From positions 544,221 through 608,220 of the forward strand of contig NZ_JANZYO010000002.1 of the NCBI RefSeq assembly GCF_025506335.1: DNA of 64,000 nucleotides, read 5' to 3'. This document shows positions 1 through 7,162 of this stretch, piece by piece (positions within the stretch are counted from its first letter, which is position 1; each line of letters begins with the position of its first letter). The stretch is from Mumia quercus (GTDB lineage: Bacteria; Actinomycetota; Actinomycetes; Propionibacteriales; Nocardioidaceae). The notes beneath the pieces are model-generated. The model searched no databases. It was given only the letters and a program-made list of their open reading frames with translations, and was not told the DNA's origin. The position numbers were made by a program, and so were the translations under genes.

Positions 1-1226
1 GTCCCCGCAGCGACCTGTCCGCTGAGCAGCAGGTCCTCCACGAGACGGAGCAGCCTGCGGGCGTTGCGCGCGATCACGGCGAGCTGGCCGACCTGCTCGT
101 CGGAGAGCGACTCGTCGAGCAGGAGGAGGTCGACATAACCCAGGATCGAGGCGAGCGGTGTGCGCAGCTCGTGGCTCACCAGGCCGATGAACTCGTCTTG
201 CAGCTGTTCGACCTTGCGCCTCTCGGTGATGTCGGTGGCGACGATGAGGTACCCGTCCTGCAGCGGCTCGTCGAGCGACGGCCTGCGCAAGACGATCACG
301 CCGGCGGGAAACGTGCTGCCGTCGGCGCGGACGAGGGTCCAGTCCCGTTGCTCGGTGCGTCCGTGCGCCGCCGCCCCGACGATGATCCGCATCCGGTCGG
401 CCGGCGCGTCCGGGATCCCACGCTGAGCGGCGACGTCACGCAGCTCTTCCTCGGAGAAGTACGGGAGGATCGACGCACCGACCCTCGTCACGTCGGGCGA
501 ACGGAGGAGCGTGCTCGCGCCAGGGCTCGCGAGGAGGACCCGCCCGTCCTGGTCCGTGGCGATCACCAGCTGCTCGGTGGCTGCGTCGACGATGCTGGCG
601 AGCACGGCCCGCGCCGCCTCGACACGGTCACCGAGGGCTTTCGCGCGGTCACGGCTCTCCGCGAGCGCGTCGGCCTGCGCGCGCAGCCTGGTCGTGACGG
701 CCGAAGCGCCGGCAGCGACCAGGAAGACGCAGATGACGAGGATGACGCCTCCGATCCTGTTCTCGAGGCGCTCGCGCGTGGCTCCGCTCCCGGGGGGCAA
801 GAAGACCAGCACCGCGACCGCCAGCGTGCCGAGCACGACACCGGCGCGACCCGGCTGCAGGGCGAGGTTGATCACGGGAAGGAAGAGCAGCCCGACGAAG
901 AGACCACGGTCGTAGCCGGTGGCGTACGCGAAGAGCACGAGCGCGACGATCTGGAGGAGCGGGAACACGAGGCCCACTCGAGGCGGCCAGCGACGCACCA
1001 GGCCGACTGCCGCGACCGCCTGGACAAGGGCGGCGAGGAGCACCGAGATCAGCAGCGAGACCGGACCGAGAACGTCGTCGGCGAGGAGCACGGCGGTGAC
1101 CGTGATCGCAAACACCACCGTGAACGGCAGCTCGCGCGCGCCCAGCACCCCTGTGTCGATCTGACTCCTGACCAGCCGTCCCAGATCGTGCCCGAAGCCG
1201 TCGCCGAGGGAGGGGCGTCCGCTCAC
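1..1226 (-). CDS. Membrane-anchored PAS sensor histidine kinase (3' end cut by window edge)
   Basis: The reverse strand reads open from a GTG at 1226 to the window edge (about 408 residues). The first ~190 residues hold several hydrophobic membrane segments. A PAS-like region follows at about residues 215-330, ending in the typical YLIVATDITERR strand. The HisKA dimerisation helix carries the phosphoacceptor motif SHELRTPL, with His at about residue 352. The ATP-binding HATPase domain would lie beyond the edge. The GTG overlaps the stop of the upstream receiver-deacetylase gene (GTGA), so the two are probably translationally coupled and form a cognate pair. The signal sensed is unknown. Family assignment is firm; partnership is inferred from the overlap. 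Confidence 0.9.
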   Translation of the reverse strand, partial: MSGRPSLGDGFGHDLGRLVRSQIDTGVLGARELPFTVVFAITVTAVLLADDVLGPVSLLISVLLAALVQAVAAVGLVRRWPPRVGLVFPLLQIVALVLFAYATGYDRGLFVGLLFLPVINLALQPGRAGVVLGTLAVAVLVFLPPGSGATRERLENRIGGVILVICVFLVAAGASAVTTRLRAQADALAESRDRAKALGDRVEAARAVLASIVDAATEQLVIATDQDGRVLLASPGASTLLRSPDVTRVGASILPYFSEEELRDVAAQRGIPDAPADRMRIIVGAAAHGRTEQRDWTLVRADGSTFPAGVIVLRRPSLDEPLQDGYLIVATDITERRKVEQLQDEFIGLVSHELRTPLASILGYVDLLLLDESLSDEQVGQLAVIARNARRLLRLVEDLLLSGQVAAG

Positions 1227-2272
1227 GTGTGGACCCCGGAGAGCTCGGTGAGCACCGCAGGGGACCCGATCAGCTCGGCCGCCCGTACGGTCTCCAGCGG
1301 CTCGGCCTCCCGGGCGGTCATGAACCGCGACCAGTAGCGAGCCGTCGCCCGTACGAGGTCGGGCGCCATGTAGTCACGGTGGGACTGGGAGGCGTACGCG
1401 GCGAGCATGCGGAGCTTCGTCTCGACGAAGCCCTCCACGTCGATGAAACGGTTCGGGCGGAAGTCGACCGTCGCCGACGGGCTCTGGAAGCACCACACGC
1501 CGGGCACCGTCCTCGTGGCCACCTCGACGGCCTGGTGGACGGCGCGGTGGTCCTGGTGGCGGTCGTGCGTGCTGTGGGTGTAGACGCGCTGGGGGTCGAC
1601 GTCCGCCACGACCTCTTCGATCGCGGTGATCAGCCCGCTCGCGGGGTCGAGGTGGGTGTCGGCGAAGTCGAGGTGCACGAGTCGAGCCCCGATGACGCCG
1701 GCCGCGGCGAGCGCCTCCTCGTGCCTGGCATCGACCTCGCCGCCGACCGCGCCCCCCGACAGCGTGAGGATGACGGTCTCGTCCCCGGCCGCCGCGTGCG
1801 CGGCGAGGGTGGCGCCGACACCGATCTCGATGTCGTCGGGATGTGCCCCGACGGCGAGCACGGTCTCACGTGCACGCGCGCGTCGCGCCAGGCCCTCCCG
1901 CGCGACCTCGTCGACCCGACGTGCCAGGTCGGCTGGGGGGACCGGTTTGACCAGGAACTCGTCCGCGTCACGCCGCAGCGCCTCGACGGCGTAGGAGACG
2001 ACGCCGTGGGCGGTCAAGATCACGACCGGGATCCCCGGCGCGAGCTCACGCAGGCGCGGCAGGATCGCGAGTCCTGACAGCCCGGGCAGCTCGATGTCGC
2101 TGACGACCACGTCGAACGACCTCTGCTCGAGCGCGGCGACCGCCTCGTCCGCGTCCCTCGCGAGCTCGACGTCCATCCCCGCCAGGCGGGTCAGCGCGAG
2201 GCGGGCGAAGTTCGCGGCGTCGGGGTCGTCCTCGATCACCAGCGCACGCAGCCGCCTGTCGCCGTCCGCCAC
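1223..2272 (-). CDS. Response regulator receiver domain fused to PIG-L (LmbE-like) deacetylase
   Basis: This 349-residue protein has two domains. Residues ~8-125 are a receiver: acidic pocket E14-D15-D16, phosphoacceptor D59 in VVSDIELPG, T87 and K109 in LVKP. Residues ~136-345 are a PIG-L/LmbE zinc hydrolase with AHPDD at 143-147 and a His-rich HDRHQDH motif. PIG-L enzymes remove N-acetyl groups from amino sugars such as GlcNAc conjugates. There is no DNA-binding domain, so the output is enzymatic. The start chosen is the GTG at 2272, preceded by GGGGGA, because the open frame upstream lacks homology. The stop overlaps the histidine kinase start by GTGA. The substrate is unknown; the domain calls are secure, and control of deacetylation by phosphorylation is inferred. 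Confidence 0.9.
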   Translation of the reverse strand: MADGDRRLRALVIEDDPDAANFARLALTRLAGMDVELARDADEAVAALEQRSFDVVVSDIELPGLSGLAILPRLRELAPGIPVVILTAHGVVSYAVEALRRDADEFLVKPVPPADLARRVDEVAREGLARRARARETVLAVGAHPDDIEIGVGATLAAHAAAGDETVILTLSGGAVGGEVDARHEEALAAAGVIGARLVHLDFADTHLDPASGLITAIEEVVADVDPQRVYTHSTHDRHQDHRAVHQAVEVATRTVPGVWCFQSPSATVDFRPNRFIDVEGFVETKLRMLAAYASQSHRDYMAPDLVRATARYWSRFMTAREAEPLETVRAAELIGSPAVLTELSGVHT

Positions 2273-2343
2273 GTGTCTCCCCCTGCCGTCGACTCCCAGC
2301 AACCTAACCCCACGCGGACGCCGGCGCGACGCGTCAGCGTCGG

Positions 2344-2793
2344 TCAGTGGTGGACGTGCGCGTACTCGCCGAAGCGCAGCAGCATCGCAAGGAGCATGAA
2401 GACAGGCATGAGGACGTGGCCGATCATCATGACGCCCATCTCGCCCAGGACAGCGGCCCACAGCAGGGGGTAGAGCACCCAGAACCCCGCGTACATGGCG
2501 AGCGTCATCTCGACGACCGGCCGGAAGGCATGGCCCCGGACGACCATCCACGCAACCATCGGCGCGGCCATCGCGGTCGCCATGACGGTGGTCTCCACGT
2601 CGGCGCGCTGGAGCCACGCCGACTCTGCGGACGCCGTCGCCAGCGTCCACAGCGGGTACAGCGTCACCATGCCCAGGAGCATGGCGGCGATCATCTCCAG
2701 GTAGTGGCGTGTGAAGGCCCAGCCGGGCCGCTTCCACCAGGGATGCTGCACGGTCGAGACGGCGACGGCACCCGCGTCGTGGCTCCGGTCCAT
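2344..2793 (-). CDS. Four-helix membrane protein of unknown function
   Basis: The 149-residue product begins with a polar ~30-residue cytoplasmic stretch, followed by about four hydrophobic segments (roughly residues 35-55, 68-85, 92-112 and 114-136), and ends in a His-rich tail (EYAHVHH). I do not recognise the family. The ATG at 2793 is preferred over the longer frame because AGGGGGAA lies just upstream. It is divergently placed from the TetR regulator starting at 2907, with an inverted repeat in the gap, so it is the likely target of that repressor. A transport or envelope role is possible but cannot be shown from sequence. Confidence 0.75.
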   Translation of the reverse strand: MDRSHDAGAVAVSTVQHPWWKRPGWAFTRHYLEMIAAMLLGMVTLYPLWTLATASAESAWLQRADVETTVMATAMAAPMVAWMVVRGHAFRPVVEMTLAMYAGFWVLYPLLWAAVLGEMGVMMIGHVLMPVFMLLAMLLRFGEYAHVHH

Positions 2794-2806
2794 CGTTCCC
2801 CCTAAG

Positions 2807-2824
2807 TCGTACTCGAATGTACGA
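2807..2824. promoter_or_regulatory. Inverted repeat TCGTAC-N6-GTACGA, candidate TetR operator
   Basis: TCGTAC (2807-2812) and GTACGA (2819-2824) form an inverted repeat between the divergent membrane-protein and TetR genes. A further GTACGAG half-site lies at 2855-2861. Position and symmetry suit autoregulation by the adjacent TetR protein. GTAC is very common in this DNA, which weakens the call. Confidence 0.45.
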
Positions 2825-2906
2825 GATGACGGTAGCACGAACCTGGACCCGGGAGTACGAGTTATCATGGCTGCGTCGCGAACGGTCGTTCAGTGAAGGA
2901 GCCGAG

Positions 2907-3587
2907 ATGGTCGACGGAGTCCAGGAGGCGTCTGCCCCGCGACGGGCAGACGCGCTGCGCAACATCGCCACGATCGTCGAGGCCGCGACACAGAGCCTCG
3001 CCGCGGACCCCGACGTCAGCATGAACGCGATCGCCAAGGCGGCGGGCGTGGGCCGCATGACGCTCTACGGCCACTTCCCGTCGCGCGCAGCCCTTGTCGC
3101 CGAGGTGGTCGACCGCGCCCTGCGCGACGCCGAGGCCACGCTCGGAGCCGTCGACGTCACCGGCGACCCGTCGCCGGCCATGGAGCGCCTGCTGGATGCC
3201 TCGCTGCGCGTCACCTACCGGTACGGCGGCCTCGTGCAGGCCGCCGAGCAGGCCCTGTCCCCCGAGCGGTTCCAGCAGGCTCACATCGCCCAGCTCGACC
3301 GCACCAAGGCATTGCTCCGACGCGGGCGACGCAGCGGCGACTTCCGGCGCGACCTGCCGCTCGACTGGCAGGTCACGACCATCCAGAGCATCCTCCACAC
3401 GGCGGCGACCGCCGTGCACCACGGGTCGGTCTCCGCTGAGGACGCGCCGCGACTGGTGACGACCACCGTCATGGCGATGCTCGCGCCACCGCGCCCCCAC
3501 ACCGACGAGAGCACTAGTCCGCCCGCAGCACGCGCTCCGCGAACCGCGCCGAGCGGTCACGGAGCCCCGCGACCCGTCGGGCGATGA
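2907..3587 (+). CDS. TetR family transcriptional regulator
   Basis: This 226-residue regulator has an N-terminal helix-turn-helix at about residues 30-60 (MNAIAKAAGVGRMTLYGHFPSR), typical of TetR repressors, and a helical ligand-binding half. The ATG at 2907 is chosen because GAAGGAG precedes it; the longer open frame begins inside the putative operator. The last ~25 residues are a Pro/Ala/Arg-rich low-complexity tail encoded opposite the 3' end of the FBP gene, giving a 74-bp convergent overlap. The likely target is the divergent membrane protein. The ligand is unknown. Confidence 0.88.
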   Translation: MVDGVQEASAPRRADALRNIATIVEAATQSLAADPDVSMNAIAKAAGVGRMTLYGHFPSRAALVAEVVDRALRDAEATLGAVDVTGDPSPAMERLLDASLRVTYRYGGLVQAAEQALSPERFQQAHIAQLDRTKALLRRGRRSGDFRRDLPLDWQVTTIQSILHTAATAVHHGSVSAEDAPRLVTTTVMAMLAPPRPHTDESTSPPAARAPRTAPSGHGAPRPVGR

Positions 3588-4005
3588 AAGCCTCGGGATC
3601 GCCGGCGCCCTCGGAGCGGCCTGGACGGCGTCGCGCGTGCCGCGAGCACGACAGGTCCGCATGGAGCAGCGTGCCGACGGTGTCGCCGTTGCGGCCGGCG
3701 GCCCCCGCCCGCTTCGCGACGTACAGCACGACGTCCTCGGTCTCCTTCACGTCCTCGCACCACGTGCAGATCGCCGGACGCTGCGCGGACGGGTTCGTCG
3801 TACGGAGGAGCAGGCCGACGACACGCTCCCCTGTCGGCACCACGACGTAGGCGCGCCTCGGGCTCTTCGGGTCGACCCAGCCGAGAACGTCGTGGTCCTC
3901 CCAGGCGAGGTCGTCGAGGTGCGGAGGAAGGGGCGCCTGGGCGGCCTCACGGCGCGAGGCGTTGACGAAGGACGCGCGGATCTGCTGAGGGGTCAGGGAC
4001 TGCAT
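3514..4005 (-). CDS. FBP domain (EF-G-binding, treble-clef zinc finger) protein
   Basis: The 163-residue product starts with MQSLTPQQIRASFVNASRREA, the usual opening of the actinobacterial FBP family, whose C-terminal treble-clef is related to the fusidic-acid-resistance protein FusB. Zinc-ligand candidates are CTWC (mid protein) and the SCSRH segment. In FusB the domain binds elongation factor G and releases stalled EF-G from the ribosome; whether this actinobacterial form does so is unproven. The ATG at 4005 is preferred on family alignment; a GTG at 4017 in the same frame is possible. Its 3' end overlaps the TetR gene by 74 bp. Confidence 0.82.
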   Translation of the reverse strand: MQSLTPQQIRASFVNASRREAAQAPLPPHLDDLAWEDHDVLGWVDPKSPRRAYVVVPTGERVVGLLLRTTNPSAQRPAICTWCEDVKETEDVVLYVAKRAGAAGRNGDTVGTLLHADLSCSRHARRRPGRSEGAGDPEAFIARRVAGLRDRSARFAERVLRAD

Positions 4006-4275
4006 GGGAGAACTCACTCTCGAAAGGCGTGGACGGGATGCGAAGACGCTCGACCCGGCCCGCTCGCGAGGGAGTCAGGAGGCCGAGGTCGAGAGGACGG
4101 CGCCGGAGCCCAAGCAGGCCAAGACGGCCGCCTCGCTTCCTGCGTCCCGCACGTCGCTCTCCTGTCCACCTTCATCACCCGGCGGCCACCTCTGGGCACG
4201 CCGGCACTTCGTCACCTTACCGAGCGGTTCAAGCACATTTCCGCCCCGCGCGCCGATCGCGCAGGGCATGCAAAA

Positions 4276-4291
4276 TGTGACCGATCTCACA
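4276..4291. promoter_or_regulatory. CRP/FNR-family binding site TGTGA-N6-TCACA
   Basis: TGTGACCGATCTCACA is a perfect TGTGA-N6-TCACA palindrome, matching the consensus of CRP and actinobacterial GlxR/Cmr-like regulators. It lies 188 bp upstream of the globin start and about 125 bp upstream of the proposed -10 element. It could act from upstream on the globin operon or on the FBP gene in the other direction. Confidence 0.65.
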
Positions 4292-4392
4292 GGGCAAACC
4301 GGCCCGCTGGTGACGCCGCAGGTGGCGGCCCCGCCAGATCGACGGCGTGTCAGGAAATGTCGCGGACGCCTTCAGGCGCCTCGCTCGCAGCC

Positions 4393-4422
4393 TTTACCGC
4401 GGACCGATCCGGCTGGTATACA
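4393..4422 (+). promoter_or_regulatory. Putative sigma-70-type promoter for the globin operon
   Basis: TTTACC (4393-4398) and TATACA (4417-4422) are spaced 18 bp, about 58 bp before the haemoglobin start. AT-rich hexamers stand out in this GC-rich DNA. The call rests on sequence likeness only. Confidence 0.4.
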
Positions 4423-4479
4423 AGCGCCGACACCGCGTGCGTCGCAGAAGGAGTCGACCGCGCAGACGGGAGCACCACG

Positions 4480-4869
4480 ATGACCGACGTCGACACTGTC
4501 CAGGACGAGCAGTCGCCCTACGCGCGCGTCGGCGGGGGCGCCGCTGTACGCGTCGTCGTCGACCGCTTCTACGAGCGCGTGATGGCCGATCCCACGCTCG
4601 CGCCGTACTTCACCGACAGCGACCTGACGAACCTCAAGCGCCACCAGGTTCAGCTGATCTCGCACCTCCTCGGCGGCCCGGTGTCGTACGAGGGACGCGA
4701 GCTGCGCGACGCGCACGCGGGTCTCGACATCACGCCGGAGGCGTACGGCCGCGTGGTCGAGCACCTGGTCGGCGTCCTCGTCGAGGCAGGCGTCCCAGAC
4801 GACATCCTGGCCTCCCTCGGCGAAACCCTCACGGCCGTTCAACCCGACATCGTCAGCCAGCAGAGCTGA
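4480..4869 (+). CDS. glbN: Group I truncated haemoglobin (trHbN)
   Basis: This 129-residue globin has the short two-over-two fold signature of group I truncated haemoglobins: a shortened N-terminus, the B10 tyrosine (Y31 in VDRFYERV), a Gly-rich region after helix E (HLLGGP) and the proximal F8 histidine H79 in RELRDAHAGLDIT. Members bind O2 and NO; the mycobacterial GlbN oxidises NO to nitrate with oxygen. The ATG at 4480 is supported by the family length. The flavohaemoglobin gene begins 4 bp after the stop, so the two are very likely co-transcribed in an NO-detoxifying unit, with the reductase partner supplied next door. Confidence 0.92.
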   Translation: MTDVDTVQDEQSPYARVGGGAAVRVVVDRFYERVMADPTLAPYFTDSDLTNLKRHQVQLISHLLGGPVSYEGRELRDAHAGLDITPEAYGRVVEHLVGVLVEAGVPDDILASLGETLTAVQPDIVSQQS

Positions 4870-4873
4870 GCCC

Positions 4874-6028
4874 GTGGATCCTGCAGCACTCAAGGAGAGC
4901 TGGGCGTACGTCGCCAAGAGCGGCGACGACGTCCCCCTCTTCTTCTATTCCCACCTCTTCTTGTCGCACCCCGAGGTGCGCAGCATGTTCCCCGTCTCCA
5001 TGTCGGCGCAGCGGGACAAGCTGGTCACGGCGCTAGGCACGGTGGTGAGCAACGTCGACCAGTTCGACACCGTCGCTCCGCTGCTCGGCCAGCTGGGGAG
5101 CGACCACCGCCGGTTCCGGGTCGATCCCGACCAGTACAACGCGGTCGGCGGCTCGCTCCTCGCCACACTGAAGCACTTCCTCGGTGACCAGTGGACCGAC
5201 GAGCTCGCCAACGACTGGGCCACCGCGTACGGCGTGATCGCGAAGACGATGGTCCAGGGTGCCGAGGAGTCGGCCAAGACCACGCCCTCGTGGTGGAACG
5301 CCGAGGTCGTGGCGGCCGACCGTCGTACGCTCGACGTCGCCGTCCTCCAGCTGCGGCCCGAGCAGCCCCTGCCGTACCAGCCCGGACAGTCCGTGGCGAT
5401 CGAGGTCCCACAGCGTCCCCGCCTGTGGCGCTACTACTCGCCCGCCAACGCCCCGCGCGAGGACGGCACCCTCGAGGTGCACGTCCAGATCGTCGACGGT
5501 GGTCAGGTCAGCAGCGCGATGGTCAAGGACGTGCGGGTGGGCGACACGTTGCGGCTGAGCGCAGCCGTCGGCACCGCGCTCACGGTCGACGACATGTCCC
5601 AGGACCTGCTCCTCGTCGCCGGCGGCACCGGGCTCGCGCCTCTCAAGGCGGTCGCCGAGCAGGTCGACCGCCACTGGCTCGCCACCGGCCGAGGCCCGAA
5701 GGTCCACCTCTTCCACGGTGCGCGGATGCCCTGGAACCTGTACGACGAGGTCGCGATGAACGCGCTCGCCGACCGGCCCTGGTTCTCCTACGACACCGCG
5801 GTCTCCGACGACGCGACCTATCCCGGCCGGCACGGCACGGTCGGTGACGTCGCCGTCTCCCGCGGCGGCTGGCGCGGCTACCGCGCCCTGGTGTGCGGCT
5901 CGCGAGCGATGATCGAGGCCACGGTCTCGCAGCTCGTGGCCGCAGGCATTCCCCCAGAAGACATCCGGTACGAGGACTTCGGCGAAGGCGGCTACCGACC
6001 GCGTACCGACACGCAAAAGGACGGGTGA
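4874..6028 (+). CDS. hmp: Flavohaemoglobin, nitric oxide dioxygenase
   Basis: The 384-residue protein has an N-terminal globin domain (1-~135) with B10 Tyr25, E7 Gln46 and proximal His78, then a ferredoxin-reductase-like FAD domain (~145-245, flavin motif RYYS) and an NAD(P)-binding domain with GGTGLAP near residue 255. It converts NO and O2 to nitrate using NAD(P)H in the cytoplasm. Its length is slightly below the ~395-400 of enterobacterial Hmp. The GTG start follows the trHbN stop by 4 bp, and the DivIVA-like gene follows 5 bp later, so all three form one operon. A trHbN gene and a flavohaemoglobin gene side by side suggests division of labour at different NO or O2 levels. Confidence 0.93.
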   Translation: MDPAALKESWAYVAKSGDDVPLFFYSHLFLSHPEVRSMFPVSMSAQRDKLVTALGTVVSNVDQFDTVAPLLGQLGSDHRRFRVDPDQYNAVGGSLLATLKHFLGDQWTDELANDWATAYGVIAKTMVQGAEESAKTTPSWWNAEVVAADRRTLDVAVLQLRPEQPLPYQPGQSVAIEVPQRPRLWRYYSPANAPREDGTLEVHVQIVDGGQVSSAMVKDVRVGDTLRLSAAVGTALTVDDMSQDLLLVAGGTGLAPLKAVAEQVDRHWLATGRGPKVHLFHGARMPWNLYDEVAMNALADRPWFSYDTAVSDDATYPGRHGTVGDVAVSRGGWRGYRALVCGSRAMIEATVSQLVAAGIPPEDIRYEDFGEGGYRPRTDTQKDG

Positions 6029-6033
6029 AAGCG

Positions 6034-6591
6034 ATGACGACCCCCACAGACGTCAGCAGTATCGCGTCCGAGATCCGCCGGGCGACCTTCACCGTTCGGA
6101 GGCGCGGCTTCGACGAGGACGAGGTCGTCGACTACCTGAGCCGGCTGGCGACGACGGTGCAGCGTCTCGAGTCGGAGAACGCGCGGCTGCGCGCCGACCT
6201 CAGCACGGAGCGGCGCGCCCGCGAGGACCGCGGCAACGAGCCGATCAGCGCGCAGGCGGTCCTCATGTTCGCCGAGGCTCAGAAGGTCGCCGACAGCCTC
6301 ATCGACGAGGCCGTCACGCACGCCCGCGACCTGATGATGTCGGCACGCGCTCAGCAGCGCGACATCGTCCGCGAGGCGCACGACGCCGCCACCGAGGCCG
6401 TCCGCAAGACGGAGGCGGTCGCCCCCTCGTCCGGTGAGGGTGCCGCAGCGGCGTACGACCACCCGATCCCCGAGATCGAGTACGTGCGGACGTTCGCGAA
6501 GGTCGCGCAGATCCAGCTCCGCTCGGTGCTCGACGCACTCACCGAGCAGGTGGACGCCCTCGGCGAGATGCCGCGGCTCGAGAAGGACTGA
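6034..6591 (+). CDS. DivIVA-domain coiled-coil protein
   Basis: The 185-residue product has the DivIVA/Wag31 N-terminal motif (FTVRRRGFDEDEVVDYLSRL, about residues 18-37) followed by a coiled coil and a second helical stretch near the C-terminus (about 145-180). DivIVA proteins bind curved membrane at poles and septa and recruit partners. It is shorter than essential Wag31 and probably an accessory paralogue. It starts 5 bp after the flavohaemoglobin stop, an unexpected neighbour. A weak GTGAAAG serves as ribosome-binding site. Its role with globins is unknown. Confidence 0.82.
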   Translation: MTTPTDVSSIASEIRRATFTVRRRGFDEDEVVDYLSRLATTVQRLESENARLRADLSTERRAREDRGNEPISAQAVLMFAEAQKVADSLIDEAVTHARDLMMSARAQQRDIVREAHDAATEAVRKTEAVAPSSGEGAAAAYDHPIPEIEYVRTFAKVAQIQLRSVLDALTEQVDALGEMPRLEKD

Positions 6592-6701
6592 CCCCGCTCG
6601 CCACTCGCCACTCGATCTCTCGACGCTGTCGATCGAGGCCTGGCCCGTTCGACCCAGGGGTGAGAGGGTCCGAGTGGGACCTGTGCAGACGGGAGCGAAC
6701 G

Positions 6702-7121
6702 ATGGCGAAGTACATGCTGATCATGCGGACGACCGACGAGGGCATGAAGGAGTTCGAGAACACGGACTTCAACGAGATGCTCGAGACGATGGGCCGCTTC
6801 AACGAGGAGCTCATGCGCGCCGGCGTGCTGCTGGCGGCCGAAGGGCTCGATGATCCCGCGGAGTCCGTGGTCGTGGACTTCAGCAGCGAGACCCCTGTCG
6901 TCACCGACGGACCGTACGGCGAGACCAAGGAGCTGTTCGGCGGGTATTACATCCTCGACGTGGCCTCCAAGGAGGAAGCCGTCGAGTGGGCCAAGCGCCT
7001 CCCCTACTCCAAGGGGACGAAGGTCGAGATCCGCCGCGTCCCGTCGATCGACGAGTTCCCGCAGGACAACGAGTGGGTCTTCAGAGAGCGCGCCTGGCGC
7101 GAGCAGACCGGACAGCTCTGA
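6702..7121 (+). CDS. DGPF (YCII-related) protein
   Basis: This 139-residue protein belongs to the YCII-related/DGPF family; the name-giving segment reads VTDGPYGETKELFGGYYIL here. The family has a ferredoxin-like alpha-beta fold and unknown biochemical function. GGAG lies 6 bp before the ATG at 6702. It sits 41 bp upstream of an ECF42-type sigma factor gene, the standard genomic pairing for this sigma group, so it is probably a target or modulator of that regulator. Confidence 0.9.
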   Translation: MAKYMLIMRTTDEGMKEFENTDFNEMLETMGRFNEELMRAGVLLAAEGLDDPAESVVVDFSSETPVVTDGPYGETKELFGGYYILDVASKEEAVEWAKRLPYSKGTKVEIRRVPSIDEFPQDNEWVFRERAWREQTGQL

Positions 7122-7162
7122 CCAGGCTGCTCTGACCGGACCGCGGCCGGCGAGGGCTGCTG

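Larger units (their letters stand above)
4006..4479. other. 474-bp intergenic region upstream of the haemoglobin operon
   Basis: No convincing coding frame is present; the open frames here are extensions of neighbours and lack family features. The stretch holds a CRP-type palindrome at 4276-4291 and a sigma-70-like promoter at 4393-4422. Its size, compared with the usual gaps below 120 bp in this window, suggests complex control of the globin genes. Confidence 0.6.

Noticed and set aside
171-1337. 388-codon plus-strand open frame
   Set aside because: It is the reverse of the histidine kinase; its residues are Arg/Asp/Gly-rich without any domain, while the opposite strand shows HisKA and PAS motifs.
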